From Tetracentron sinense (Eukaryota > Streptophyta > Magnoliopsida > Trochodendrales > Trochodendraceae), in contig CM026557.1 of assembly GCA_015143295.1 (NCBI GenBank), forward strand, positions 34,357,965 to 34,421,964: DNA of 64,000 nucleotides, given 5' to 3'. The notes below the pieces were generated by a model, which saw only the letters and a program-made list of their open reading frames with translations, did no database searches and was not told the origin of the DNA. Position numbers and translations under genes: made by a program. The first letter of the stretch is position 1. Every line of letters starts with the position of its first letter. Positions 1 through 13,253 of the stretch are shown piece by piece.

Positions 1-696
1 TCGTTATCCCAAGCAAAAGATAGAATTCAGATGCGTACCCTGCTAATTGATCGAGTTTCAATCAGGTTGATTTTGAGGAATTGGGGGTCTCTAGATTATT
101 TTGTAATATCTGTCTATGTTGATTCTGTAGCGAAGTACTGGCTAAGGTAATATTGTCCTATTGTTTCACTTTTTCCTATTTCTTGTTCCTTTTTAGATTC
201 ATCATTTGGGAATCTGTGTATTTTGTTTCTTTTCTCCTTTAATGAAATTTTGTTTACTAAGAAAATTTTTTTTAATAATAATAAATTATATATTTAATCA
301 TAGAAATACAATTAATAAAATATTCAATTAATATGATAATATATGTTAATATATGCTATGCATAATATTTATCAAATATTAATTTTAAGTCTGGATATCA
401 TTATAATTCAAAATATTAATGAATTTATACGTTTGAAAGCATTGATAATTCTTCAACTCAATCCTAACTTTTCACTTAAATTACATTTGGTACGATCTCA
501 TTGTTTCTTGAAGGTTGTCTTTTCATTCTAGCTAGTTGATCCTCAAGTTGGGATAAGTGTCCAACACCATATAATTATAGAGAATGTTTCTTAGTTGAGA
601 GAGATGAGAAACTCTGTAACAAAATTAGTCACAATACGAAGGTAGGGGACCATGAAAGTAATTTCTAGAAATAGAATTTTGTTGTAATCATAACAA
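1..696. other. AT-rich stretch, probably 5' intron of the LNK2-type gene
   Basis: I see no convincing coding exon here. The first visible LNK2 coding exon begins at 5780 at an intron acceptor, so this stretch is either intron or 5' non-coding sequence of that gene. The tiny exon expected to carry the start codon was not found. Confidence 0.4.
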
Positions 697-1484
697 TGTT
701 TTGTATGGAGCCTCATTGCACCAGGCCCAGTAGGTTTGCGCTATACCAGGTTGCCACAGTTAGCTCGCTAGGGGGTGCAGGGGGCCACGTGCCCCCTGCC
801 CAGGGGCTCGGAGGCGGAGCCCCCAGACCAAAAATTTCTTGGGCTTTCCTTTATTGAACTTGAAGATTGAATATATAAAGTATATTCCTGTCTGTTTCTA
901 CGTGAGTGAAAATGAGTTTATGAGAGAGAGAGAGAGGGTGCGTGAGCAGTGTAACAAAAAACGCCATTTTTTTTAAAAAATGCGTGTTTTATTCGCGAAT
1001 TTTGGAGTTGCCAAACCATTCGGCATTTAAATCGTGACTTTTTTAAAAAATGGCGTTTTTCTGAATTATTCGCGTTTTATTGCGAATATTCATGTTTTTT
1101 ACGAATTATTCCTGAATAATTCCCGAATTATTAAAAAAAAATTACTATTTTTGTATATTTTTAATCAAATTGTTATGTATATTTTTATAATTATTAATTT
1201 GCTTTTATTTTATTTCCTAATTATTTCCGAATTTTTCTGAATTTTCCGAACTTGATCCTTGCCGAATTATTCCCAAACCCCGACTTTGTCACTGTGCGTG
1301 AGAACCCTGTAACAGCTTTATTCATTTCTTTTTGCCTTTGAGCATAGTGGAACTGGTGTGGATCCATGGACGTAGGCATCTTTGGCCGAACCATGTAAGT
1401 CTGTGCGTTCTTGTTAGCATTTTTGTTTTCGTTTTCTTTTTTGTCTTTCGTTTAACATTGTGGGTTGTTTCGCGTTTCACAACA
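697..1484 (+). repeat. 5' LTR of the Copia element, carrying a nested MITE
   Basis: It is homologous to 4934-5309 but about 410 bp longer. Most of the excess is the hAT-type MITE at 947-1294 plus its 8-bp duplication. The rest is a GC-rich tract near 760-830 that is absent from the 3' LTR, which could be a gain here or a loss there. The LTR end TTTCACAACA matches the 3' copy. Confidence 0.8.
947..1294. mobile_element. hAT-type MITE, family A copy 1
   Basis: The element begins CAGTGTAACAAA and ends TTTGTCACTG, giving short imperfect inverted ends. It is flanked by a perfect 8-bp duplication TGCGTGAG (939-946 and 1295-1302), the size typical of hAT insertions. The interior is packed with variants of GAATTATTC and CCGAATTATT. 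The 3' LTR of the host Copia element lacks it, which independently confirms both edges. A second copy lies at 53301-53655. It has no coding capacity. Confidence 0.85.
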
Positions 1485-4400
1485 ACTGATATTAGAGCCC
1501 TAGGTTTGAGTGGGAGCGATGGCGGAAGAAGGAATAGTGAGAATCGAGAAGTTTATTGGTTCGAACTTTGGATTCTAGAAGATGCAGATAGAGGATTACC
1601 TTTATCAGAAGAATCACTATCTTCCTCTTGGAGGAAAATCGAAGAAACCATAGAAGATGCCAAACGACTAGTGGGAGATACTCGACAGGAAAGCCCTAGG
1701 TACGGTTTGTCTCACTTGCTGCATATGTAGCTTTCAACATCTAAAAGAGAAGACAACAAATCTGATGGCTGCGCTATCGAGGATGTACGAAAAACCATTT
1801 GCTCCAAACAAGGTCTTCTTGATAAAGAGGTTGTTTCACATAAAGATGGCTGATGGTGGAAGTGAGGTTGAACATCTCAACGCGTTCAACACAGTCACGT
1901 GTTAGTTAGAATCTGTCGGCATCAATTTTGAAGATGATTGTAGCGCTCTTCTGATTTTATTTGGATTACCAAATAACTGGGATAGCTGGTGATGGCCGTG
2001 AGCAACTCATCTTGAACGGGAAAATTAAAGTATGATGACATGGTGAGCATTATTTAAGTGAGGAATCGCGCATGAAATCATTGGAGTCTTTTGCTGAGAC
2101 ATCTGGGAATGCCCTTAAATGTCGAAAATAGAGGAAGATCGTCAAAGAGGGAAAACAAAAGCGATTGATCAAAATCGAGAAAGAGCTATCAAAACGTCCA
2201 CAAGGAAAATGGGGTGGTTGCTGGAAGCATGAAATTATGACATGAAGGAGCATTTTAGAAAGGATTGCCCTTTTGCGAAGAAACAGGTAGAGAGCAGCAA
2301 TCAGGGCGAAAATCAGGGAAGTAAAGACTAGGTAAATCTCTCTAATTATAATGATTATGATACCTTACTTCTTTCCTTCAATGTACGATGTGAATCTCGA
2401 GTAGTAGATTTTGGTTCATCATGTCAAAGGAAATTTCGGGAAGGTGCATTTAGGGGATAACAAACCTTGTAGTGTTGTTGGTAAGGATGATGTTCAGGTT
2501 AACCGGTCAAATGAGACAGTTCTGAAACTGAGGGATGTGAGGCATGTTCCTACTTTGAAGTTTGAAGAGAAATTTAATTTATGTGGGCCAACTTGCAGAA
2601 TCAGGGCTTATGACAACCTTCACAAGTGATTCGTGGAAGGTGACCAAAGGAGTTATAGTGATAGCCCGTGGTAAGAAAGAGGGAACTCTTTACTTAACAT
2701 CTAGCACTAACAACTCAATTGCAGTTACATTTGCAAGTGTAGATGAGAGTACAAGGAATTGCAGACTTGAGCAAATGAGCGAGAAGGGGATGAATGTCAT
2801 GCATTCGAAGGAGAAACTATTAGGGCTGAAATCCATAGACTTGGATTTCTTCAAGGATTGCATTTACGGACTGCAAAAGAAAATCTCTCAAAGGTCAGAA
2901 GGACTCCAAAATGTGAAAGTTTAGAACATAGTTTACATTAGTGTATGGGGACCATCCAATGAACCTTCTCTAGGTTTCTCTGTAAATTTCGTTACTTTCA
3001 TTGATGATGTTACTAGAAAGTTATGGGTCTATTTTTTGAAGTATAAATCAGATATGTTGTGTTTAAAATATGGGAGGCTCTAGTTGAGATTGAAACATGT
3101 CTAAAGTTGAAATTTCTGAGATCAGACAATGGAGGAGAATACTGTTTGGATGAGTTTGAGGAGTACTGCACAATTAATGGAATCAAAAGGCAAAAGACAA
3201 TTCTCAGAATGTTACAATAACACGACGTATCAAAGCTCATGAATAGAACCATTATGGAGCGTGCTAGAAGCATGATGATACTGGGTTGCCTAAGCAGTTT
3301 TGGGCGGATACTGTGAGCATTGCAGTCTACATGAGAAATAGAGGACCTTTTGTTGATTTGGATTGTGGATTGCTAGAGGAAGCATGGATTGAAAAAGAGG
3401 TCAACCTATCCCATCTCAGAATATTTGATTGTATCTTTTATTTCCATATAGATTATGTGAATAGGACTAAACTAGATCTTAAGTCTAAAAAATGCACATT
3501 CATTGAATATGGTGTGACTGAATTTGGTTAATTATTTTGGGACGCTAAAAATTGAAAAATCATCAGGAGTAAGGATGTCATATTAAATAAGAATGTCATG
3601 CATAAGGATGAGTTGAAACAACATAAAGAAAATTCTGAAAATACCCAGTTTGTAGATTTTGATGAGATCTCCACTCGGGATATTCTAAAACCTCAAAATG
3701 AAAACTTAATAGTTAGAATCTCATACCCCGATACTAGAGAGGAGATTGTATAGGGTTATTAGACTTCGAGATCGTTATTCACCTTCTTTGCATTATCTAT
3801 TGCTGACTGACAATGGTGAAACAGAAAGCTATCATGAAGCATTGCAGGTTTGAATCAAGGAGAAGTGAGAGCTTGCTATGATTGATGAGATGGATTCTCC
3901 TTCATTAAACCAAACATGAGATTTGATGGAACTACCTGAAGGGAAGAAGCTTTGCATATAGATGATGTGTTTGTTGCAGAATCAAACATGGATGAGATTT
4001 CAAACTTTAAGAAACAACTTTCAAAGGAATTTGTTATGAAGGATTTGGGTGCATTGAAGCAGATCCTTGGCATGCATATTAGCAGAGATAAGTCTAACAG
4101 GAGTTTGGAGTTATCTCAGGCTCATTATGTGGCCAAGATATTCAAGAGATTTAACATGGAAGATGCTAAGCCATTTTAGACTTTTAGTAAAACAGGGCAC
4201 AACGACACGGGAAGAATGAGAGTATATGTCCAAGGTACAATATGTATCGGCTATTGGTAGCTTGATGTACGCAATTGTCTGTACAAGATTAGATATTGCT
4301 CAAGGAGTGGGAGTTGTCAACAGATTTGTGAGTAACCTAGGAGAGTAGCAATCTATTATGGAGGATCAAAAATTAGTTTGCAGGGACATGTTGACTCAGA

Positions 4401-4933
4401 TATGGCAGGGGATATTGATGGCAGGAAGAGCACCACAGAATATGTGTTTACTTTAGGTAGTGGAGCAGTCAGTTGGGTCTCAAGGTTAGTGAAGATAGTC
4501 TCCCTTTCGATGATAGAAGCAGAGTATGTGGTTGCAATGAGAGCTTGCTAGGAAATGGTTTGGCTACTGAGTTCCATGAATGAGTTGAGCAAGATAATTG
4601 CAAGTTACACATTGACAGTCAAAGTGCAACCTAGCTTGCAAAGAACTTAGCCTTTCATGCAAGGACCAAGCACATAGACATCCAATACCATTTCATACGA
4701 TCGCTTTTGGAGGAGGAATTGCTCTTTTTGGAGAAGATCCACCCAAAGCCTAAACCCGTAGACATGTTGACCAGGATGGTTACTATAGAGAAACTGAAGA
4801 CATGTTCAGTTTCTGTTTGTCTTTTAGCTTGAAGACAAGGAAGAGATTCACACCAAATTTACCATGTAGGAGTAGCATTACAGATGAAGCAAGTTCGACG
4901 GAGCTATTGGTTATCGGTCTCCAAGTGGGAGAT
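1485..4933 (+). pseudogene. Copia gag-pol relic
   Basis: The frame is broken throughout but successive blocks are recognisable. They are a gag-like block (about 1500-2050), a protease/GAG-pre-integrase block (about 2400-2920, with LRDVRHVPTLK), an integrase block with a RSDNGGEYC-like motif (about 3110-3330), and a pol linker (3286-3531). An RT block follows (3952-4179, containing FVMKDLGALKQILGMHI), then an RNase H tail with a TKHIDIQYHFIR motif (about 4240-4800). Most of the central RT, including the expected YxDD region, is missing between about 3850 and 3950. This is a non-functional relic with no host role. Confidence 0.85.
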
Positions 4934-5088
4934 TGTTATATGGAGCCTGATTGCACCAGGCCCAGCAGGTTTGCGCTATAGCAGGTAGTCGCGCAAAAAT
5001 TTATTGGGGTTTCCTTTATTGAACTTAAAGACTTGACTATATAAAGTATATTTGTGTATAGGATTTCTATGTGAGTGAAAAACAAGTT

Positions 5089-5129
<41 letters not shown>

Positions 5130-5309
5130 GCAACCCTATAACAGCTTTGTTCATTTTTTTTTGCCTCTGAGCATAGTGGAACTGGTGTGGATCCGTGGAC
5201 CTAGGGATCTTTGGCCGAATCACATACATCTATTTGTTCTTGTTTGCATCTTGTTTCCGTTTTCGTTTCTGTCTTTCGTTTATTGTTGTGTGTTGAACGT
5301 TTCACAACA
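4934..5309 (+). repeat. 3' LTR of the Copia element
   Basis: It matches the left LTR, sharing the ACCAGGCCCAG(T/C)AGGTTTGCG block near the start and the TTTCACAACA end. It contains a TG then GA microsatellite near 5090-5128. It lacks the MITE present in the left LTR. Confidence 0.8.
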
Positions 5310-5779
5310 AATAATTCCCTAAAATGTAGAATATATGTATATAAATTGTGCTCAATTAATGTAATTGCTAATGGTATGAATGGTTACAGTTTCAACTTGT
5401 CTTCTTGATTGAATTGTTTCATAGGTAAATCAGAAATTTGTTTGGTCAAATATCCACCACATGCCTTTAGGTTTCTTACTTCTAGGCACATCTACTTAAC
5501 CTTTTGGAATGTCACTATTTTTCCCTATCACTTCTACTCTATTATATTGTCCGGCTCATCAAATATCCCTGCACCGATCTACATAGTTTGTATTTTTTGT
5601 GTTTTGAAATCGAGATGCTCACTCTGTTATTTGAACTTTCCCTTTTGATTTCTTTACTCTTTTATCTTTCAATCAACCAAACAAGAAGACCTAGTCTAAC
5701 ATTATCTACTTGTTTCTGTTGTAATTATCTTCTGTTAGGGTGATGCCTAATGCCTAATACCCTTCTGTTATTTTATCAG
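5310..5779 (+). other. Intron sequence 5' of the first visible LNK2 exon
   Basis: No gene or repeat was recognised. It ends in a pyrimidine-rich tract and the acceptor TTTTATCAG at 5771-5779, which defines the next LNK2 exon. Confidence 0.5.
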
Positions 5780-8700
5780 CTTACGAACATAATATGGGGT
5801 GAGGCCAGTGAGAGTGATGACCACATTGTGCCTTATCCCGAGGGAAGTGAGGAGAAGCCTCTGGTTACATTTGGAGGTCATAGCAAGAAGCAATGGAATC
5901 AGGAAGTTAAGACTGCAGAGGAAAAGACACTGGGAACTAAAAACGATGTCCACGTCTATAAGCTGGAAAGCAGTTCCCACTTTGACACAAACAAAGGACT
6001 TTCTGCCTCAGGATATGTCAGGGATTCATGGCCTGATTCGCCTTTACAAAACGCTGCATGCATCAAAGCTTATGCTGACAGAAATTGTCACGATTCCTTG
6101 GGTACTGAAGTATCTAATGATTTAATTGATATGACCGACATCAATTCAGAAAGAGGTGATGTGAATATCATTTTTTTTTCATATACATCATTAGCACGCT
6201 TTGTAGTAAGATCTGATCATCTCTAAAGATATGTCATTTCTCTACAGATGAGACTGCTCTAGTAGATAATGATCCTTTGTTTATTCAAAAGGAGCTTGAA
6301 GATAAAGGGCAGAGTGACTTTCTTCACTATGACTGGGCTGACCTTGGAAGCTTTGATGATCTTGATAGAATCTTTAGGTAATACATGACCTTTCTATGCT
6401 TCTCGCTACACCTGAATGGATTATCGTCTTCACAACCTATCGATGTGTGGCCTTGGTTATTCAAGGGATCATACAAAAATATTTTTCTTTTATTATCCTT
6501 TCTTTCATAAGTTGATGGTATCTTTTTGACGTACTATCCTCACAAGTGATGATTTTGCAGAAATGATGACCCAATATTTGGAAATGCAGATGAACTATGG
6601 TCATCATCTACAGATGTAATTAACAGTCCAGAAAAATCATTTCCCCTTTCTGCGGGCTCTCCAAGTTCAGGGTTAGGAGCATTAAGGAATACATCCGAAC
6701 ACTATGAAATTAAAACTGAATTTGTGCCACATGAAGACCAGTCTCTTACCCCTCTTTATGGGAGGCCAAATGGTCCCACATCTCATGGTCTACAGAATGT
6801 ACATGCAAGTGAGGATGAGATTGCTAGAAAACGATTCTGCTCTTCTTTCGATCCACTAGCTGAATGTCCTGGAGGTAAAAGTAAGCCCTTACATAATGAG
6901 AAGGTATGAACTATCAATATACATCATGATCAGTAATTAACATTTGCATGGTTTTCAAATAAATTGTTTGGACTTTGGACAAAGAATACAATATCTTTAT
7001 ATTTTGCTCTCACAGTCAGTTTGCATGATTGGAAAGACAGCAGCATTGGACTCTCACATTGCTCGTGGAAATAGTGCAACTCAGAACAAACTTGCAGACA
7101 AGGTAGTTTCTTCGACTCCTTTGGCCAGTTATGACAGCCTCGTTTGTCCAAAGTGAACAATGTATAGTGCTCAGATACTTATGAAAGAGATCATTAATCT
7201 ATCTCATTATTTTTCCCTAAACCTAATCTCCTTCTTCTTCTTCCTCTCTCTCAAACCCTAACTTCCAACCTAATAACCTCACAAACTAAACCAACTTGGT
7301 ATCAGAGCCAAAGGGAAGACCCAAAGGATGAACTCAGAAGAGTGCTGACGTCAGCTCCGATGCTGAGATTCCTCTCCGACTTACTGTGGGCTTTGGTTTA
7401 GGGGACACCCTTCCCCTCAAGCTATCCTGCTCGATGTTCTGAAATAGCTCCCTAGCCTCATTTCCGTGCCCCTCTAGGGATAGGCCTTAAGTACTTACCC
7501 ACACCTACCACCTGACTCGAAACCCATGCCGAGGCTTCCCTCTTACTTGACTCTGGATATAATTCAAAACTCTCCCCTTGAGGCTTATTGGCGAAAATAG
7601 GAAAAGGGTCTCAAAGCACTGACTTTGGTCTCCTGACAATCATAGTAAGATTACTACTACTCTCCACCAAACCAACCCTGCATTAGTGACCATTTCCTCG
7701 TTTGATTGTGGTATTATAACTACTTGGGGTTGCAACAATGAATAATTATTCACAACTGGTAAACACAAATCACTCACTCTATCAACCTTATCCTCACTAA
7801 TTAGCTGGATAAGGTTGATATAGTGAGAAGAGGGTTTAGGTGTACCTTCCAAGGGACCACCTAATGTGTCTGCTTTTCTATTACCATCCGTCCCTCACAC
7901 TGGAGGTAGGTAGGTCTGACGATAGGATAGTTGCCCCCTTTGAGCTAGGTGAGGAATGATCTTGAGCACCCCTTCCTAGCGTCACTTCCTCAAAACAAGC
8001 TAGCCTTGAGTCCATAGGATGAAGACTTGCAAAAGCTAATGGGCTTGGATTGATCACCTTGCTACTACAAACATTGTCCGCAGTTTCATCTACCCCTTCC
8101 TCCACCGCTCTCTCCCCCAGATTGGGATCTAAGGAGGCGCAGAGCCTTCATAACCTGACTTGGATAAAATGGCTAAATTTGTAAAGACCAAGGAGTGTAA
8201 GATTTAATCTCCATTTCCACTGTATCATCATCCCAAAATCTGCCCGACAAGGAATTCCCTAGAGTTAATGGACAATGGGACCCCACTATGAGCTTGGTTG
8301 GATCAGAATTACCCGGGTTGAGCCCCATGATGCCCGACTTAGGAGAAGTAGTTTGGCCACCGAAGTCGTGGTCCCCCACAGCCCCACACCAAGGACTCCA
8401 ACAGGTCGGTTCGCGATAGGCTCAACACATCTTGCCTCCGATGACAACTCAAGAGAGTTAGATACCCATGTAGGGCTTAATCTTGCACAATCCGGAGACT
8501 GCAATCCCCTACCCTCTCCCTGAACTCCACGAAGCCCCACCTGATAAAGAAACCCACTCCTCACCTAAATTGGAACCTTGCTCTGAGAGATGAGATATAA
8601 TCGGGAAGAGCGTGCGAGGGCCCTAAGGGCCAGAACCCAATCGAGATTTGATGTGGTCGAAGCCAAACAGGTCCGAAGAGAGCCCATCCCGGAAATGGCC

Positions 8701-11700
8701 TTCAAAATAATTGGACGGGCCCGAATTTAGATGGGGCTTGGCCCACTAAACTGGATAGAGCCTCTAGATTCAAATTCTTGGAGCCCAAGGGCCCCTCAGG
8801 CTGGAATGGGATATCAGCCCTAAAGGGGTGCATGCCAGCTATGGCAAAACCACTCTGATGCCCCTGATTTGGGAGAAACCACTTTCACAGCTTGGTTTTG
8901 GTCTATAGTCGACTCTTCCATCATAGCCAAAATCGAATTCACCAGGTTAACTTTGTTTTCTGATCTCAGCCTCCTCCTGCGAAAATTCCTTTTTTGGTTT
9001 CTTTTGGAAAACCTCCCTCTTCCTCTTTTGATTGATGCTTCTTCTCTGATAACCTCGAGCCCACTCCTTCTGGAAGGCATGGGACTGAGTCTACCCATTG
9101 CTCCCCTCCCAACCTGTCTCTAATCGTGATGGGATTGCTGTTGTTGGACAAACATGCTTATACCACCGATCACCATCCTCACGCTATTGACTACGGGAAC
9201 AGACTTACAGGTGATCAATATTTGTACTGATGGAACCTGCGTACAACCAACTGGCGCTAAGGCATCAAGGAGCAATGGCCATATCCCTGATTTTCCTTGA
9301 CCCCTCTAGCCGTTTGGAGCAAGGTTTAAAAAAAGGGTTTCGGACATTGTAACAGACACAGCCGAAACCTTTACGTAACGCCGTTACGTAACAGTTTCAG
9401 CCTTTACTTATTTTTTTTTCTTTTTTGCTTTAAAAAATCCAAAAAATTCCAATAAATAGAAAAAAATAAAAAAAACATATAATAAATGAGTAACAAGATA
9501 CCTTTAAAGCCAATATGAAACTCAAAATTTAGAAATAAGAAAATTAAATGGGTTGAGGGTTGAAACATACCCGAAATAAAGAATATGCTTTGGATTCCTT
9601 CAAATTTATGAATTAAACTCCAAATCAAGTTGTTAATTAACAAAAAAAAAAAGGATTTTAGGAAAAAAAAAGGTACTAAGAATAGGTAGAGAAGAAGAGA
9701 AAGAAGCAAAGAAAAGGTTTTAGAATGAGTTTAGTGATTTTCGAAACCCAGTCCTACGACCAAAACCTTTACGTATCGAGCGTAACGCCCATTACGTAAC
9801 AGTTTCGAGCGTTACGCTTTTGTTTCTGGATAAACCGGTAAAGGTACGGTATCGGGTATTGGAGGTCACCGAAACCTTTACGTAATGAGCTTTACGTAAC
9901 GGTTTCGGCGTTTTTTTAAACCCTGGTTTGGAGCACAGATGGCCCAGTTTGAACTTTGCATGACGCTCTCTCATTGGATCGTAGAGGTATGGGGTCAGAT
10001 AAGTCCTCCAGGATGAAATTTGAATTATTTTTCTCCATCTGATAATGGAAATCTCGAGGGTCACCGGGAATCCCATTTTGTCTAGCTTGAGCACAATAAT
10101 AATTGAGTGGATACCTCCTCTGTCTGGGACTATCATTGTATGGGGATACAATCCCTACTAGATGTCTTTATACAATTTCGCGCTTGTCGGAGGTCCGTTA
10201 AAGATAGAGAGCTCTAATCTATTTCTAAATAATCGCCACAAGCATTGCCAATACTCGATAAAGTATCCTCCTTCCACAAATGCAAAGGGAGTCCCTGAAT
10301 AGCAAGCCAAAAGGAATCCTAAATCATACTTTCGGGGACTTGTTTCCCCGCCGGCCACCATCGATTCATTATTATCACTCCTCTATTTGGCAGGGCCAAG
10401 ATTCTTGAGAACGGAGATCCAGGGTAGTGGACATATGCCTGATGATAATTATACCTTTGTGGAATTCGAAAGGTATTAGGCTAGTACGTTCATCATCGAG
10501 TAGTAATGCATTAACCTCCCTCTCTAGCTCAGACCATCCTGCTAAAGAATTCAGAAAAAGAACAGACAATGGCCCTATCCCACCACCCCGATGGCATAGG
10601 ACTTTTAGCTACTAACAAGGGGAAGGAACCTGGTAGAGCAGAAGGATGAGGCAAAGGATTTGACAATTTCTTCGGAGGCTGGCTCCTTGCTTCTCCCCTC
10701 GTCAAATTTTGCCTATGAAGGAGATACGGAGGAATGATTGCTTTTAAGGCCTCCCAAATGCCAAACCACTCCTCACCCTTTCGGCCTATAGGGAAGATCA
10801 TCCAATGTTTCATACCCCATGCCAATGAAATCTCCAATAAAGAAATAAAAGCCCACTTCCATTGCTCTTCCTTTCTATGATGAACACCTTGGATGCATAT
10901 TTACAATTATCCATCCTATAGCTAACCCCCGCTTTACACAATCTGATATGAATCTAAACAACCTCCAAAAAGCACGCTCCTCTAATTGAAGCACAACCGA
11001 GAATTGAAGCACAACCGAGAAGCCCCTCCCTCTCTCAGTGATTTTCACTAACATTACCTCACTATCATTCTCAGCTATGTACTCAAACGATTTCGACTTG
11101 ACGATAATAATCTTACGCCACATCATGCCCCCGGATAAAACTGAAGATACAACAGGAATAAAGACCTACAAACTACAGACTGACCAACAAACACCACCCA
11201 CACCCCCCAAGACCCCTAAGGAGGAATATGGCAGACTAGAAACCCTGAACTAGAGTGAAGGCATATGACAGACAAGGATGAGAAAATGGAATTGGACGGG
11301 AAACCTAATAGAATAAGGATAAGAGGATTGGAACAAACACTGATTCAACTAGAACCACCCACCTAGATCAACAGCAATGACAACCCAGAACCCCTAACGA
11401 AAACAACATACCACAAAACGACACCGGGGAAGATGACCACACCCACCCAGATCAGCAGAAACGACGCTGGAGAAGATGACCACATCCACCCAGACATCTT
11501 TTCTTAGATGGTTAGGCTTTTGATTAAGCTTATGTATTGTGCTTCTCTGTACTTGTTGGGAAGACCTTCTAGAGATCGCCAATGGAGAAATGGGGATAGA
11601 GAGCCAACGATTCAAAGATACCACTCCTGGAGTGGTGCCTACCAACGATTGAGAGAATAGATGGCTATGATCCGGGATCTGAGAGAAAGGGCTGCTTGGC

Positions 11701-13181
11701 TGCTACTATCTGCAATTGATCCTCCTTTGCTTTCTCCTCTCCCTCTATCTCTATCTCGATAACAATTAGAAAAAGTGGCCTAGATGGGTATATTGTTCTT
11801 CTTCAGATTAAGAGGAGGAGTCATGGCTTGGAGATGGAGGAGCCGTGGAAACTTGAAGAAGACGCATGCCTAACCCCTTTTGAGTTCTGACGGCCACAAT
11901 TCCCTCTCCCTCTCTGCACTACACCCCACCCCAACCCAAATTACTATAAAAAGCTAGTATCTCTATATTTGAAGTTCAAGCATTACTGATTGCAATCTCT
12001 TCTCTCTGAATCAATACACCCCTTTTCTATGTGTAACTGCAACGGGTATGTGGCAATGACAACCTGATAGAGCTATATGACCGCCGCTTATTATTAACAA
12101 TCCCAAAATTTCGGTTTGAGAGAGAAAGAGGAGTGGAGAGAGAGAAAAAAGAACATGTCGGTTTGGATTGTGAATTTGCATCCAATGAGAGAAGAGATGA
12201 TGTGGCGTGCTAATTGAAGAGTATGAAGGATTCTTGAGATGTCACGTAAGCAAAACAAAACTGTTGCTTAGTATAGAAGATTACTAAGTAGGACATTTAG
12301 TATGAATTTTACGTACTGAAACTCCTTTTTCTTAAAATATCATAAGCATTGTGATTTTGAAATTAAGTTGGAATCATTAGTATTCCTTGTTTCTTTTGAA
12401 ACATCAGCCTCTATCCTTACTTGTTTCTTCGCAGGTACAGGTGAACAGGCAAAGAAAACTGTTGAAACGCCCGAAGAAAGCAGAAGAGAATAGCGAAGGG
12501 AAAGTGTTACATAATTTGTGTGGTACCTGGTCCCCAAATGCGAACAAATGCCAACAATTTAACCAATTTTCAACTTCTACAATACAAAATTTTCCATCTT
12601 CAGTCCTCAGTCAACAAAGGCAGCTTGGAGGGCCTGAGTCTTTGAGATACCTGCACGCCTCCCATCCATTTTTGCCTACTACATATGGACATCACTATCC
12701 TGTCATGCCTCTGTTGCTGCACTTTCATTCTGAGAAGGATATGCATCAACCAGTGGTTTCCGGTTATGAACTTTCTCCGGGATCATTGAAGCATGAAAAT
12801 CCTTTAGAGAAATCACCTGATTCTCCTGCAAAACCTTTGACCATGACGCCTCAAGAAAAGATCGAAAAGTTAAGGAGGCGGCAGCAAATGCAAGCAATGC
12901 TTGCCATTCAGAAACAACAGCAGCAGTTTAGTCATGAAGTGACTTGTACTGACCATTCTGCTACTCAAATGTGTCCACAAGAAAATCAGAGTCAAATGAC
13001 AGAGGCAACTAACATTGAAGTTGAAGAAAACCTATGCATGCCTCCATTTCTGGAGCCAAATTTGCCTGTAGAACAGGATGATTCCAATATGATCTCTGTG
13101 ATGACTGATGACTGTTCACTGGAAGAGATAATGCTTGGTCAGATTCAAGATGTTATTGGAAAGGTACTTGTGACATTTGTG

Positions 13182-13253
<72 letters not shown>

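Larger units (their letters stand above)
697..5309 (+). mobile_element. Ty1/Copia LTR retrotransposon, degenerate, both LTRs present
   Basis: Related LTRs occur at 697-1484 and 4934-5309, both starting TGTT and ending in TTTCACAACA. Between them lies a decayed gag-pol in the Copia order gag, protease, integrase, RT, RNase H. A PBS-like TGATATTAGAGCC (resembling the initiator-tRNA-Met site TGGTATCAGAGCC) follows the left LTR, and a purine-rich tract (4919-4933) precedes the right one. Flanking 5-mers AACAA and AATAA are a plausible target duplication with one change. The element lies in the LNK2 5' intron, in the same orientation as the gene. Many stops and frameshifts show it is dead. Confidence 0.85.

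Noticed and set aside
2050-2253. Minus-strand open frame inside the Copia element
   Set aside because: It overlaps recognisable plus-strand Copia gag-pol sequence and has no family resemblance.
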